From: Bordetella petrii
GTDB lineage: Bacteria; Pseudomonadota; Gammaproteobacteria; Burkholderiales; Burkholderiaceae_B
Assembly (NCBI RefSeq): GCF_017356245.1
Contig: NZ_JAFMZZ010000001.1
Coordinates: 3,408,441 to 3,472,440 of the forward strand
DNA length: 64,000 nucleotides
Reading direction: 5' to 3'
The notes beneath the pieces were generated by a model that saw only the letters and a list, made by a program, of their open reading frames with translations, did not search any database and had not been told where the DNA came from. Below, piece by piece: positions 16,142 through 23,944 of the stretch. The position numbers and the translations under genes were made by a program. Position 1 is the stretch's first letter. The number at the start of each line of letters is the position of its first letter.

Positions 16142-17380
16142 ATGGCCAGTTCCCTGCTTCGTCTTGCGCTATCGCTGTTGTTCTGGGCGGCCCTGTACGC
16201 CGCCGGCGGCTACGTGTCGCTGCGGCTCGATGACCCCGCCACCCGCGTGGCCTTTGTATGGCTGGCCGCCGGCGTGGCCGTGTCGGCCTTTCTGCTGGCG
16301 CCGCCGCGCCGCTGGCTGGCGCTGTTTCTTGCCTTCATGGCCGCGCGCCTGCTGCTCGACGCCTGGGAACACCACGACTTTCTGCACTCGGTGGGCATCG
16401 GCTGCATTTCGCTGGCCAGCGATGCGGGCGTGGCCTGGCTGATACGCCGCTATGCGCGCCGCGGCGACGACCTGCACGGCGTCATGGTGCTGATCGGCGC
16501 CACCGTACTGGTCAGCGCGGCGGCCGCGGCGCTGGGCGTGGGCTGGCTGGCCTATGCCAGCGGGCTGCCGTTCTGGAACATCGTATGGATATGGTGGGCG
16601 GCCAACGTCACCGGCGTGCTGCTGCCCACCATCGCGATTCTCAGCTGGACGGATGTGGCGGGCAAGGCGCGCCGCCCGGGCACGGCGGCCCTGCTGTGCG
16701 GGCTGGCGGCCTGGGTGCTGCTGTGCGCCAGCGCCTGGTACGTGTTCGCCGAAATCACGCCGCACGCGCACCGCGCGTCGGTGGTGTTTCCGCTGGCCTG
16801 CGCGCCCATCCTGCTGGCGGCGGTAATGTCGATGGCCTGGGGCAGCCGCGGCGGCGCGCTGGGCCTGATCAGCCTGGGCGCCATTGCGCTGTACTACGCG
16901 GCCGGCGAAAGCGGGCCGTTCTTTCCGCACGGCTTGAAGCCGGGCGAATCGCTGCTGCTGGCGCAGTGCTATCTGTGCGTGACGGCGCTGCTGCTGGCGT
17001 TTTTGTGGGTCTACACCAATGGGCGGCGCCCCGGCGGCGCAATGGCCAGTGTGGACGCGGGCATCATGTACCAATACGACCCGGCCAGCGGCAAACTGGC
17101 CTGGGACGGCGACCCGCGGGCGGCGCTGGGGCTGGACACGGCGCCGCTGGACACGCTGGATGAGCTGCTGGGGCGCGTGCACCCGGATGACCGCCAGGCG
17201 CTGCAGGCGCGCTGGGCGGCCGCGGCGGCGGGCCCGGTGGATGCGGCGCTGGCGCTGCGCGTGGCGGCGGGCGACGGCTGGGTGCGGGTCATGGACCGCA
17301 GCCCCACGGCCATCGGCAGCGCCACGGGCGTGGCCGTGGTGGGAACGTGGCAGGTGCGGCAGCGATGGGCATGGCGATGA
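16142..17380 (+). CDS. MASE1 membrane sensor with PAS-like domain, no output domain
   Basis: A 412-residue protein. Residues 1 to about 300 hold around eight to nine membrane helices of the MASE1 sensor type (note FVWLAAGVAVSAFLL and WIWWAANVTGVLLPTIAI). A soluble tail of about 110 residues resembles a PAS fold (LDELLGRVHPDDRQALQARW is the PAS_3-type HPDD block). MASE1 sensors normally end in a GGDEF, EAL or histidine kinase module, but this protein stops after the PAS-like domain with no frameshifted output domain downstream. It lies 83 nt behind the oxidase-cluster protein on the same strand. It could signal through a partner, or be a decayed signalling protein that is still intact as a reading frame. 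Confidence 0.8.
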   Translation: MASSLLRLALSLLFWAALYAAGGYVSLRLDDPATRVAFVWLAAGVAVSAFLLAPPRRWLALFLAFMAARLLLDAWEHHDFLHSVGIGCISLASDAGVAWLIRRYARRGDDLHGVMVLIGATVLVSAAAAALGVGWLAYASGLPFWNIVWIWWAANVTGVLLPTIAILSWTDVAGKARRPGTAALLCGLAAWVLLCASAWYVFAEITPHAHRASVVFPLACAPILLAAVMSMAWGSRGGALGLISLGAIALYYAAGESGPFFPHGLKPGESLLLAQCYLCVTALLLAFLWVYTNGRRPGGAMASVDAGIMYQYDPASGKLAWDGDPRAALGLDTAPLDTLDELLGRVHPDDRQALQARWAAAAAGPVDAALALRVAAGDGWVRVMDRSPTAIGSATGVAVVGTWQVRQRWAWR

Positions 17381-17405
17381 CGCGCCACCCCGACAGGAGA
17401 CCCCG

Positions 17406-18752
17406 ATGATCCAGATCGCGCTGTTGCTGTTCGGCGCCGATTTCGTACGGCGCCAGGCCGGGATACTGGCCTGGCTGGGCGCCGGCTGGGCGGCCCTGGG
17501 CCTGTTCATCATCGTCGACGGCCTGGACGGGGTGCGGTATTTTCCGGTGCACGTATTCGGCGCCTTTCTGCTGCTGGAAAGCCTGGTCACGCTCAGCGTG
17601 GCCTCCGGCGGGGTGGGCGCGCAGAAGGCGGTGCTGTATTTCAAGGGCGGGCTGTTCCTGTTCATTGCTGTGCTGATCCTGTCGGGCCGCCAAACCAGCA
17701 ACCTGATGCTGGCCATCGTGTTCGGGCTGGCGTATTTCGTCATGGGCACGCTGCAGATGGCCTCGTCGTGGGTGGTGCGGTTTCCGCACTGGAAGCAGGC
17801 CTTCCTGGGCGGGCTGGCGCAGATGGCGTTTGCCATCTTCCTGTTCCAGCCCTACCCCACGCACTATCACGGCACGCTGTCTGAGTTCGTGGGCGTGACC
17901 CTGCTGGTGGGCGGCATCAGCACCTGGCGCATCGCGCGGCGCGCCCGCAAAATGCGCGACGGCCGCTCGGTGTTCGAGCTGCTGGCCCCACGCGACCTGA
18001 TTCCGAACTGGCATCGCAAGCCCGCGCCCGAGGCGGCCGCCGACCCGGTGCCCGGCGCCATGGACCCGGTGCAGTCACCGCTGGTGGTGCACGTGTGGAC
18101 ACCTGAAGGCTCGTCCAAGCACGAGCCGGTGCCGCGCCCGGTCATCAACCGCTATATCGCGGCGGTCGATGCCAAGGGCGTGATCTCTACCGGCCACGCG
18201 GCGCTGGAACTGCCGCCTGCCACCTACATCAGCCTGTACCCGGCGGTGGACATCGACCGTTCGCCGTCCGAATTTTTCCGCCTGTTGAAGGCCACGCGCG
18301 ACAACGACGTGCCCGGCGAATTCCAGCCCGACTATCCCACCGAATCGGCGGCATGGTGCCCGTCGACCCGCCAGATCCTGTTTCACCACTACAACCCGGC
18401 CGGGCTGCAGCGCTTCTGGCAGGCCTATCGGCAGCACGAAATCTACAACCTGACCTACCGCAACTGCTCCAGCACCGTGTCGTTCGCCCTGGAAGCCGCA
18501 TTGGATGGCGCACTGCAACATGAGGCCGGCGCCTGGCGGCGCGTGCTGCGCACGCTGCTGATGCCGGAATTGTGGATCGCCGCCCAGGTGCGCAAGCGCG
18601 CCACCACCATGGCCTGGACGCCCGGGCTGGTGCTGGACTACGCCCGCGCGCTGCGCGCCATCGTGCATCCGGCGCGGCTGTCGTGGCTGCACAGCCTGCG
18701 CTGGGCGGCCCGCCAGCAATCGCGCGCATCGTCGTCCGATTTGGTAGATTGA
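17406..18752 (+). CDS. HdeD-like membrane protein fused to a papain-fold (NlpC/CHAP-like) domain
   Basis: A 448-residue protein. The first about 175 residues have six membrane helices in the pattern of HdeD/DUF308 acid-stress proteins. After a charged linker, residues about 225-370 look like a permuted papain-fold enzyme: the likely catalytic His is in STGHAALELP (H264) and the likely nucleophile Cys in YRNCSSTV (C354). Such domains cleave or transfer peptide or lipid amide/ester bonds. The final stretch is helical and basic. GGAGA at 17396-17400 is a good ribosome binding site, and the gene follows the MASE1 gene by 25 nt. Specific chemistry is unknown. Confidence 0.75.
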   Translation: MIQIALLLFGADFVRRQAGILAWLGAGWAALGLFIIVDGLDGVRYFPVHVFGAFLLLESLVTLSVASGGVGAQKAVLYFKGGLFLFIAVLILSGRQTSNLMLAIVFGLAYFVMGTLQMASSWVVRFPHWKQAFLGGLAQMAFAIFLFQPYPTHYHGTLSEFVGVTLLVGGISTWRIARRARKMRDGRSVFELLAPRDLIPNWHRKPAPEAAADPVPGAMDPVQSPLVVHVWTPEGSSKHEPVPRPVINRYIAAVDAKGVISTGHAALELPPATYISLYPAVDIDRSPSEFFRLLKATRDNDVPGEFQPDYPTESAAWCPSTRQILFHHYNPAGLQRFWQAYRQHEIYNLTYRNCSSTVSFALEAALDGALQHEAGAWRRVLRTLLMPELWIAAQVRKRATTMAWTPGLVLDYARALRAIVHPARLSWLHSLRWAARQQSRASSSDLVD

Positions 18753-18812
18753 CACCATTGGCGCCGCGGCGCCCGCTTCTATTACGTTCAACTACCAGAA
18801 AGGATTCTTGCC

Positions 18813-20324
18813 ATGCGACCCATGCGTAGCCTTTGTCTCGCCCTGGCCGCGGCCGGCCTGCTTGCCAGCGCCGCCGCCGCCGCGCAATCCACCATGCGCA
18901 TCGGCCTGCAGGACGACCCCGATGTGCTCGACCCGGCCCGCGCCCGCACGTTTGTGGGCCGCATCGTGTTCGCCTCGCTGTGCGACAAGCTGGTGGATAT
19001 TTCGCCCGACCTGAAGTTCGTGCCGCAGCTGGCCGAGTCCTGGAAAACCAGCGACGACGGCCTGACGCTGACTTTCACGCTGCGCCAGGGCGCCCTGTAC
19101 CACGACGGCACGCCCATCGACGCGGCCTCGGTGAAGGCCAACCTGGAGCGCGCCATTACCCTGCCCGACAGCAACCGCAAGAGCGAGCTGGCGTCGGTGG
19201 CCAGCGTGGACGCGCCCGATGCGCGCACCGTGGTGCTGCACCTGAAGCAGCCCGACGCCTCGCTGCTGTCGCAGCTGTCCGACCGCGCCGGCATGATGCT
19301 GTCGCCCGCCACGTTCGACAAAGACCCGGGCCGCCACCCGGTGTGCTCGGGCCCGTACAAGTTCAAAGAGCGCGTGCAGAACGACCGCATCGTGCTGGAA
19401 AAATTCGACAAGTACTGGGACAAGGACAACTACCACTTCGACCAGGTCGTCTTCACGCCCATGCCCGACACCACGGTGCGGCTGAACAACCTGCGTTCGG
19501 GCGGGCTGGACATCATCGAGCGCGTGGCGCCCAGCGACGTCAAGACGGTAAAAGAAGACCCCAACCTGACGCTGGCGCCGGTCACCGGCCTGGGCTACCA
19601 GGCCATCTCGATCAACATCGCCAACGGCCCGCGCGCCGACAACCCGCTGGCCAAAGACAAGCGCGTGCGCCAGGCGCTGGACCTGGCCATCGACCGCGAC
19701 GTGATCAACCAGGTGGTGGGCGAAGGCATGTTCCAGCCGGCCTACCAGCCCTTTCCGCCGGCCAGCTTCGCGTATGACAAGAGCATCGAGCGCACCGGGC
19801 GCGATCCGAAAAAGGCCCAAGAACTGCTGAAGCAGGCCGGCTACGACCGCGTGAAGTTCGAGCTGACCTTCGGCAACAACACCACCATGCAGCAGGTGTT
19901 CGAGCTGGTGCAGGCCATGGGCGCGGAAGCCGGTTTCGATATCTCGCTGCGGCCCATGGAATTCGCCGCCCTGCAGTCGGCGCTGCCGCGCGGCGATTTC
20001 GAAGTGGGCCAGACCGGCTGGTCGGGCCGCGTGGACCCCAGCGGCAACATCTACCAGTACATCACCTGCAAGGGCAGCCTGAACGACGCCAAGTACTGCG
20101 ACGCCGGCATGGACAAGCTGATGAACGAGGCGCGCAGCGTGGCCGACGAAGGCAAGCGCCGCGACCTGTACGCGCAGGCCATGAAGAAAATGCAGGAAGA
20201 CGATCCGCGCATCTACCTGTTCTACCTGCCGTGGATCTTCGGCACCCAGGCCAAGGTGCAGGGCTTCGTGCCCTACCCCGACGGCCTGATCCGCCTGAAG
20301 GGCGTGACGGTGGCCAAGCAATGA
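18813..20324 (+). CDS. Family 5 peptide/glutathione-type ABC substrate-binding protein
   Basis: A 503-residue extracytoplasmic solute-binding protein of the DppA/OppA/GsiB family. The signal peptide spans residues 1-24 (LALAAAGLLASAAAAAQS). Family landmarks are LAESWKTSDDGLTLTFTLR, FHDG-type YHDGTPIDAASV, SGPYKFKERV and the C-terminal LPWIFGTQAKVQGF. Its stop codon overlaps the start of a gamma-glutamyltransferase gene by 4 nt, so glutathione or another gamma-glutamyl peptide is a reasonable ligand (inference). No cognate ABC permease or ATPase genes lie in the window, so it must share a distant transporter. Confidence 0.9.
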   Translation: MRPMRSLCLALAAAGLLASAAAAAQSTMRIGLQDDPDVLDPARARTFVGRIVFASLCDKLVDISPDLKFVPQLAESWKTSDDGLTLTFTLRQGALYHDGTPIDAASVKANLERAITLPDSNRKSELASVASVDAPDARTVVLHLKQPDASLLSQLSDRAGMMLSPATFDKDPGRHPVCSGPYKFKERVQNDRIVLEKFDKYWDKDNYHFDQVVFTPMPDTTVRLNNLRSGGLDIIERVAPSDVKTVKEDPNLTLAPVTGLGYQAISINIANGPRADNPLAKDKRVRQALDLAIDRDVINQVVGEGMFQPAYQPFPPASFAYDKSIERTGRDPKKAQELLKQAGYDRVKFELTFGNNTTMQQVFELVQAMGAEAGFDISLRPMEFAALQSALPRGDFEVGQTGWSGRVDPSGNIYQYITCKGSLNDAKYCDAGMDKLMNEARSVADEGKRRDLYAQAMKKMQEDDPRIYLFYLPWIFGTQAKVQGFVPYPDGLIRLKGVTVAKQ

Positions 20325-22144
20325 GCATCGATTCCGGCTACCGCATGTTCACCACCCGGCCCGAGATCCTGGGCACCTTCGGCGTGGTGACCTCGACCCA
20401 CTGGCTGGCCAGCAGCGCCGGCATGTCGCTGCTGGAGCGCGGCGGCAACGCCTTCGACGCCGCCGTGGCGGCGGGCTTCGTGCTGCAGGTGGTGGAACCG
20501 CACCTGGTGGGCCCGGCCGGCGAAGTGCCGGTGGTGTTCCACTCGGTGCGCACCGGCCGCACCGAAGTGCTGTGCGGCCAGGGCCCCACGCCGGCCGGCG
20601 CCACGCTGGAACACTACCAGTCGCTGGGCCTGGCGCTGATTCCCGGCAACGGCTTGCTGCCGGCGGTGATTCCCGGCGCGTTCGACGCCTGGATGCTGCT
20701 GCTGCGCGACCACGGCACCCTGCGCGTGCGCGATGTGCTCGAACCGGCCATTTATTACGCCGACCACGGCCACGCGCTGATGCCGCGCATCGCCAACACC
20801 ATCGCCGGCCTGAAAGACTTCTTCGCCACCCACTGGCCCACCACGGCGCAGGTCTACCTGCCCGGCGGCGCCCCGCCGCAGGCCCGCAAGCTGTTCCGCA
20901 ACCCCTGGCTGGCCGAGACCTGGCGCCGCGTGCTGCGCGAGGCCGAGGCCGTGGGCGGCGACCGCGAGCGCCAGATCGACGCGGCGCGCGACGCCTTCTA
21001 CCGCGGCTTCGTGGCGCAGGCCATCGACCAGTATGCGCGCCACACCGAAGTCATGGACGAAAGCGGCGCCCCGCACCGCGGCGTGCTTACCGCGCACGAC
21101 ATGGCTGGCTGGTCGGCCAGCTACGACGGCCCCGCCACCTACGACTACCACGGCTACACCGTGGCCAAGGCCGGCGCGTGGAGCCAGGGCCCCGTGTTCC
21201 TGCAGACGCTGGCGCTGCTGAAAGGCCTGGATTTGCAAAGCCCCGGCCCCAACGGGGCCGAGTTCGTGCACCACATCACCGAGGCCATGAAACTGGCCTT
21301 TGCCGACCGCGAAGCCTATTACGGCGACCCGTCGTTCGTGCGCGTGCCGCTGCAGCACCTGCTGTCGGACGCCTACAACGACGAACGCCGCGCCCTGATC
21401 GGCCGGCTGGCCTCGCACGAGCTGCGGCCCGGCCGCGTGCCGGGCTTCGAGGGCCAGGTGGACCGGGTCATGGACGTGCTGGCGCGCCTGTCCAAGGTAA
21501 CGCCGGTGGGCGCGCCCGGCAGCGAGCCCACGCTGGCCGACATGCGCGCCTCGGCCAAGCGCGGCGACACCACGCACGTGGATGTGATCGACCGCTGGGG
21601 CAACATGGTGTCGGCCACGCCGTCGGGCGGCTGGCTGCAGTCGTCGCCGGTCATTCCCGGCCTGGGCTTCCCGCTGAACACGCGGGCCCAGATGTTCTGG
21701 CTGGAACCCGGCCTGCCCGGCACGCTGGCGCCGGGCAAGCGGCCCCGCACCACGCTGACGCCCTCGCTGGCGCTGCGCGACGGACAGCCCTACATGGTGT
21801 TCGGCACGCCCGGCGGCGACCAGCAGGAACAATGGCAGCTGCTGCTGTTCCTGCGCCATGTGCACTACGGGCTGAACCTGCAGGAAGCCATCGACCAGCC
21901 CATGTCGCACACCATGCACTTCCCGTCGTCGTTCTACCCGCGCGACCGCAAGCCCGGCCACCTGGCCGTGGAAGCCTCGTTCGGCCCCGAAGTCATCGCC
22001 GACCTGCGCGCGCGCGGGCATGTGATCGAGGAAGAACCCGAATGGTCCACCGGCCGCCTGACCGCCGCCTCGCGCGATGCCGACGGCCTGCTGCATGCCG
22101 CCGCCACGCCGCGGCTGATGCAGGCGTATGCGGTGGGAAGGTAG
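20321..22144 (+). CDS. ggt: Gamma-glutamyltransferase-like Ntn hydrolase, cytosolic
   Basis: A 607-residue enzyme of the gamma-glutamyltranspeptidase family, which self-cleaves before a threonine and then hydrolyses or transfers gamma-glutamyl groups. The cleavage/nucleophile site is in RGDTTHVDVID (probable nucleophile T417). Other landmarks are LERGGNAFDAAVAAGFVLQVVEPHL, KRPRTTLTPSLAL and FGTPGGDQQEQ. It lacks a signal peptide, unlike classic periplasmic Ggt, resembling the YwrD-type cytosolic subgroup. It overlaps the upstream binding-protein gene by 4 nt, so uptake and cleavage of a gamma-glutamyl compound are probably coupled. The stop is followed by a REP-like repeat pair. Confidence 0.9.
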   Translation: MSIDSGYRMFTTRPEILGTFGVVTSTHWLASSAGMSLLERGGNAFDAAVAAGFVLQVVEPHLVGPAGEVPVVFHSVRTGRTEVLCGQGPTPAGATLEHYQSLGLALIPGNGLLPAVIPGAFDAWMLLLRDHGTLRVRDVLEPAIYYADHGHALMPRIANTIAGLKDFFATHWPTTAQVYLPGGAPPQARKLFRNPWLAETWRRVLREAEAVGGDRERQIDAARDAFYRGFVAQAIDQYARHTEVMDESGAPHRGVLTAHDMAGWSASYDGPATYDYHGYTVAKAGAWSQGPVFLQTLALLKGLDLQSPGPNGAEFVHHITEAMKLAFADREAYYGDPSFVRVPLQHLLSDAYNDERRALIGRLASHELRPGRVPGFEGQVDRVMDVLARLSKVTPVGAPGSEPTLADMRASAKRGDTTHVDVIDRWGNMVSATPSGGWLQSSPVIPGLGFPLNTRAQMFWLEPGLPGTLAPGKRPRTTLTPSLALRDGQPYMVFGTPGGDQQEQWQLLLFLRHVHYGLNLQEAIDQPMSHTMHFPSSFYPRDRKPGHLAVEASFGPEVIADLRARGHVIEEEPEWSTGRLTAASRDADGLLHAAATPRLMQAYAVGR

Positions 22145-22171
22145 GTTCCCGCGGCGCCCCGGGCCGCCCCA

Positions 22172-22260
22172 GGTGTCTGGCTCCCGAAGGGTGCCAGACA
22201 CCGTGCTATTGAGACAGCCTGTGCACACTGCGGTGCCTGGCACCTGCGGAGCCAGACACC
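22172..22260. repeat. REP-like palindrome pair with conserved spacer
   Basis: Unit one at 22172-22202 pairs GGTGTCTGGCTCCC with GGGTGCCAGACACC around GAA. Unit two at 22232-22260 begins GGTGCCTGGCACC and ends GGAGCCAGACACC. The 29-nt spacer contains TATTGAGACAGCC and CACACTGC, which recurs in altered form before the units at 32970 and 33090, so the repeating module is larger than one palindrome. It occupies the gap between ggt and the converging antitoxin-like gene. Confidence 0.85.
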
Positions 22261-22285
22261 TGGACCAGCCGGCCGCCTTCGAGAG

Positions 22286-22654
22286 TCAGGCCGCCTGCCT
22301 GACCAGGTGCATATCCACATGGATGTCGGCATAAGGGCAAAACAGTGCGCCCTGCTCTGTACGTTCAAGCAGCCCTAACGCCACCAGCGCGCTTGCGTCT
22401 TCATGCACACGTTTCACGTCACGCCCCAGTCGCCGGGCCAATTCGCGCACGCCGACCACTCCCGTACCCAGTAACTCAGTAATCAATGCCCATCGCCGTT
22501 CCGTCAGGTGCGCAAAAAAAGCACCTGGGCTTTCAAAATTCAGAACTTCGCCCCGGTATCGCTGCTGCAAAAGCCCTGCCTTGGCTCGACCAGCCGCGCC
22601 ACGCAAAGCCGATCTCCAGTCTGGAGTAATGGTGATAGTCAGTTTACGGATCAT
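22286..22654 (-). CDS. tumA: HTH antitoxin-like regulator (TumA/HVO_A0114 type)
   Basis: A 122-residue DNA-binding protein with a winged helix at about 50-105 (WALITELLGTGVVGVRELARRLGRDVKRVHEDASALVALGLLE is cut here into its key parts: VRELARRLGRDVKRVHED is the recognition region). The N-terminus MIRKLTITITPDWRSAL is typical of antitoxins encoded next to DUF6516/TumE toxins. It overlaps the toxin gene by 4 nt, with the toxin first. It probably neutralises the toxin and represses the pair by binding the inverted repeats upstream. Confidence 0.72.
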   Translation of the reverse strand: MIRKLTITITPDWRSALRGAAGRAKAGLLQQRYRGEVLNFESPGAFFAHLTERRWALITELLGTGVVGVRELARRLGRDVKRVHEDASALVALGLLERTEQGALFCPYADIHVDMHLVRQAA

Positions 22655-22950
22655 GATGCTTCTTTGTGGCGTGCTACGTCAGCCAGAAAATCTTCGATCA
22701 GACGATCGATGCTGACAAAGTGATAAGGGCTTTCTTCATTACCCCAGTGTCGATGATCGCCTTTTCCTCGTTCGTTATCAAAGCCCAGGACTCGCTCACC
22801 GTTAACCACGTAGACAAGCCGATACTTGATTCTATGAAGCGAAGGAGGAACCGAATGAGGAACTTGCCAGACCACCATTTGGATGATGGCTCCGCTTTCA
22901 TCAACGGATTTGAAGTTAATGATCAGTCGGGAAGATTTTCTATCTATCAT
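22651..22950 (-). CDS. tumE: TumE-type (DUF6516) toxin
   Basis: A 99-residue protein with the DUF6516 hallmark YRLVYVVNGERVLGFDNERGKGDHRH (read in pieces: YRLVYVV, then VLGFDNERGKGDHRH), rich in His, Asp and Glu near the putative active site. TumE proteins form toxin-antitoxin pairs with HTH proteins like the one encoded immediately downstream. The ATG at 22950 is chosen over the in-frame ATG at 23001 because two tandem inverted repeats, the likely operator, occupy the 51 nt between them. The base composition is AT-richer than the flanks, which suits a transferred module. Mechanism of toxicity is not known to me. Confidence 0.72.
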   Translation of the reverse strand: MIDRKSSRLIINFKSVDESGAIIQMVVWQVPHSVPPSLHRIKYRLVYVVNGERVLGFDNERGKGDHRHWGNEESPYHFVSIDRLIEDFLADVARHKEAS

Positions 22951-22952
22951 GC

Positions 22953-22998
22953 CAACACAACGATATGTTGTCAATAAAGCCAACACGTCGATGGTTGG
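22953..22998. promoter_or_regulatory. Tandem inverted repeats upstream of tumE (probable operator)
   Basis: Two similar dyads stand about 28 nt apart: CAAC(A) at 22953 facing TGTTG ending 22970, and CCAAC at 22980 facing GTTGG ending 22998. A third half-site CCAAC lies near 23010. The arrangement just upstream of the tumE start fits autorepression by the HTH antitoxin. Confidence 0.45.
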
Positions 22999-23117
22999 CA
23001 CATATCAGTCCAACATAAGGCAGGTATCAGCGGGCGGCGACGGCCTGAATATCAGACAGATCGGCACTCTCTTATAGTCATAGTGCGTACATTCCCAAAC
23101 GCAGAGGAGCATCATCC

Positions 23118-23582
23118 ATGCCTTCCATCACCCGAGAACCGGACGTAGAAATCACCAGCGTGGCGCATGCCGATGATGTGCTGGTGGAAGCCTTCGCACG
23201 CCTGCTGCCCCAGTTGTCGCGCACGGCGCCCATCTTGGCGCTGGCCGACCTGCAGGCCATCATCGATGCCCCCGGCACCGACGTATTCGTTGCGCTCTCC
23301 AAGACAGACCGGCGCATCGTGGGCACGCTGACCCTGGTGCATTTCCGCATTCCCACCGGGGTACGCGCCTGGATCGAAGATGTCGTGGTAGACAGCGAGG
23401 CCCGCGGCCTTGGCGCCGGCGCGGCGCTGACACGCGCCGCCATCGCCCGCAGCCGCGAACTGGGCGCCAAGACTTTGGATCTGACCTCCAACCCCAGCCG
23501 GCAGGCAGCCCATCGACTGTACGAATCATGCGGCTTCGCGCTGCGCGATACGCGGGTCTATCGCCACCAAAAATCCGAATGA
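23118..23582 (+). CDS. GNAT-family N-acetyltransferase
   Basis: A 154-residue acetyl-CoA-dependent N-acetyltransferase. The fold is evident from RIVGTLTLVHFRIPTGVRAWIEDVVVDSEARGLGAGAALTRAA, read in parts: the acetyl-CoA binding motif A is RGLGAGAAL, and motif B is AAHRLYESCGFALRDTRVYR. AGGAG at 23104-23108 supports the ATG at 23118. It is divergent from the toxin gene and its substrate cannot be deduced. The first copy of the large structured repeat begins 86 nt after its stop codon. Confidence 0.85.
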   Translation: MPSITREPDVEITSVAHADDVLVEAFARLLPQLSRTAPILALADLQAIIDAPGTDVFVALSKTDRRIVGTLTLVHFRIPTGVRAWIEDVVVDSEARGLGAGAALTRAAIARSRELGAKTLDLTSNPSRQAAHRLYESCGFALRDTRVYRHQKSE

Positions 23583-23667
23583 ACAGTCGCAGGCACCGCA
23601 CACTGCCGGCATCAGGCTCCTTCGAAGCCTGACAGCCGGCGCGGCGCACGCGCCACACATACCGAAT

Positions 23668-23914
23668 GGCCACCGTCGCCGCGCAGGGCGGCGACGATGG
23701 CCGGCCCCATACGCTTTTTCTCTTTCAAAAGCGGCCCCCAAAAATGCAAGAACCCAACTCGTCCCAGCCGCTCAGGGAATGGCCACAGCTGCGAGTCGTT
23801 GCGGGGCGGTGTGGCTGCCGCGGCGCCTCGGAGCCGGGCCCGGGCGCGCTGGGCGCCCGGACGGCTCCGTGAAGCCAAGGCAGCCACGCCACCCCGCGAC
23901 GACGCCAGAAGAAC
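23668..23914 (+). repeat. Large structured repeat element, copy 1 (about 247 nt)
   Basis: First of three homologous non-coding elements. It begins with a 15-bp hairpin at 23668-23702 (left arm GGCCACCGTCGCCGC, loop GCAGG, one mismatch). A T-rich stretch with CTTTCAAAAG (23720-23731) and the tag GCAAGAAC (23746-23753) follow. A long outer stem pairs 23795-23819 with 23879-23903. Inside it a middle stem pairs GGAGCC (23830) with GGCTCC (23863), and an apical hairpin CCGGGCGC / GCGCCCGG (23840-23860) carries loop GCTGG. It ends with GACGCCAGAAGAAC. It fills the gap between the convergent GNAT and GntR genes. No protein-coding frame in it is credible. It could be a structured RNA, a terminator-like element or a non-autonomous mobile repeat. 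Confidence 0.8.
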
Positions 23915-23944
23915 GTCGCCCACCGTCCGGCCGAACAACCCCCT

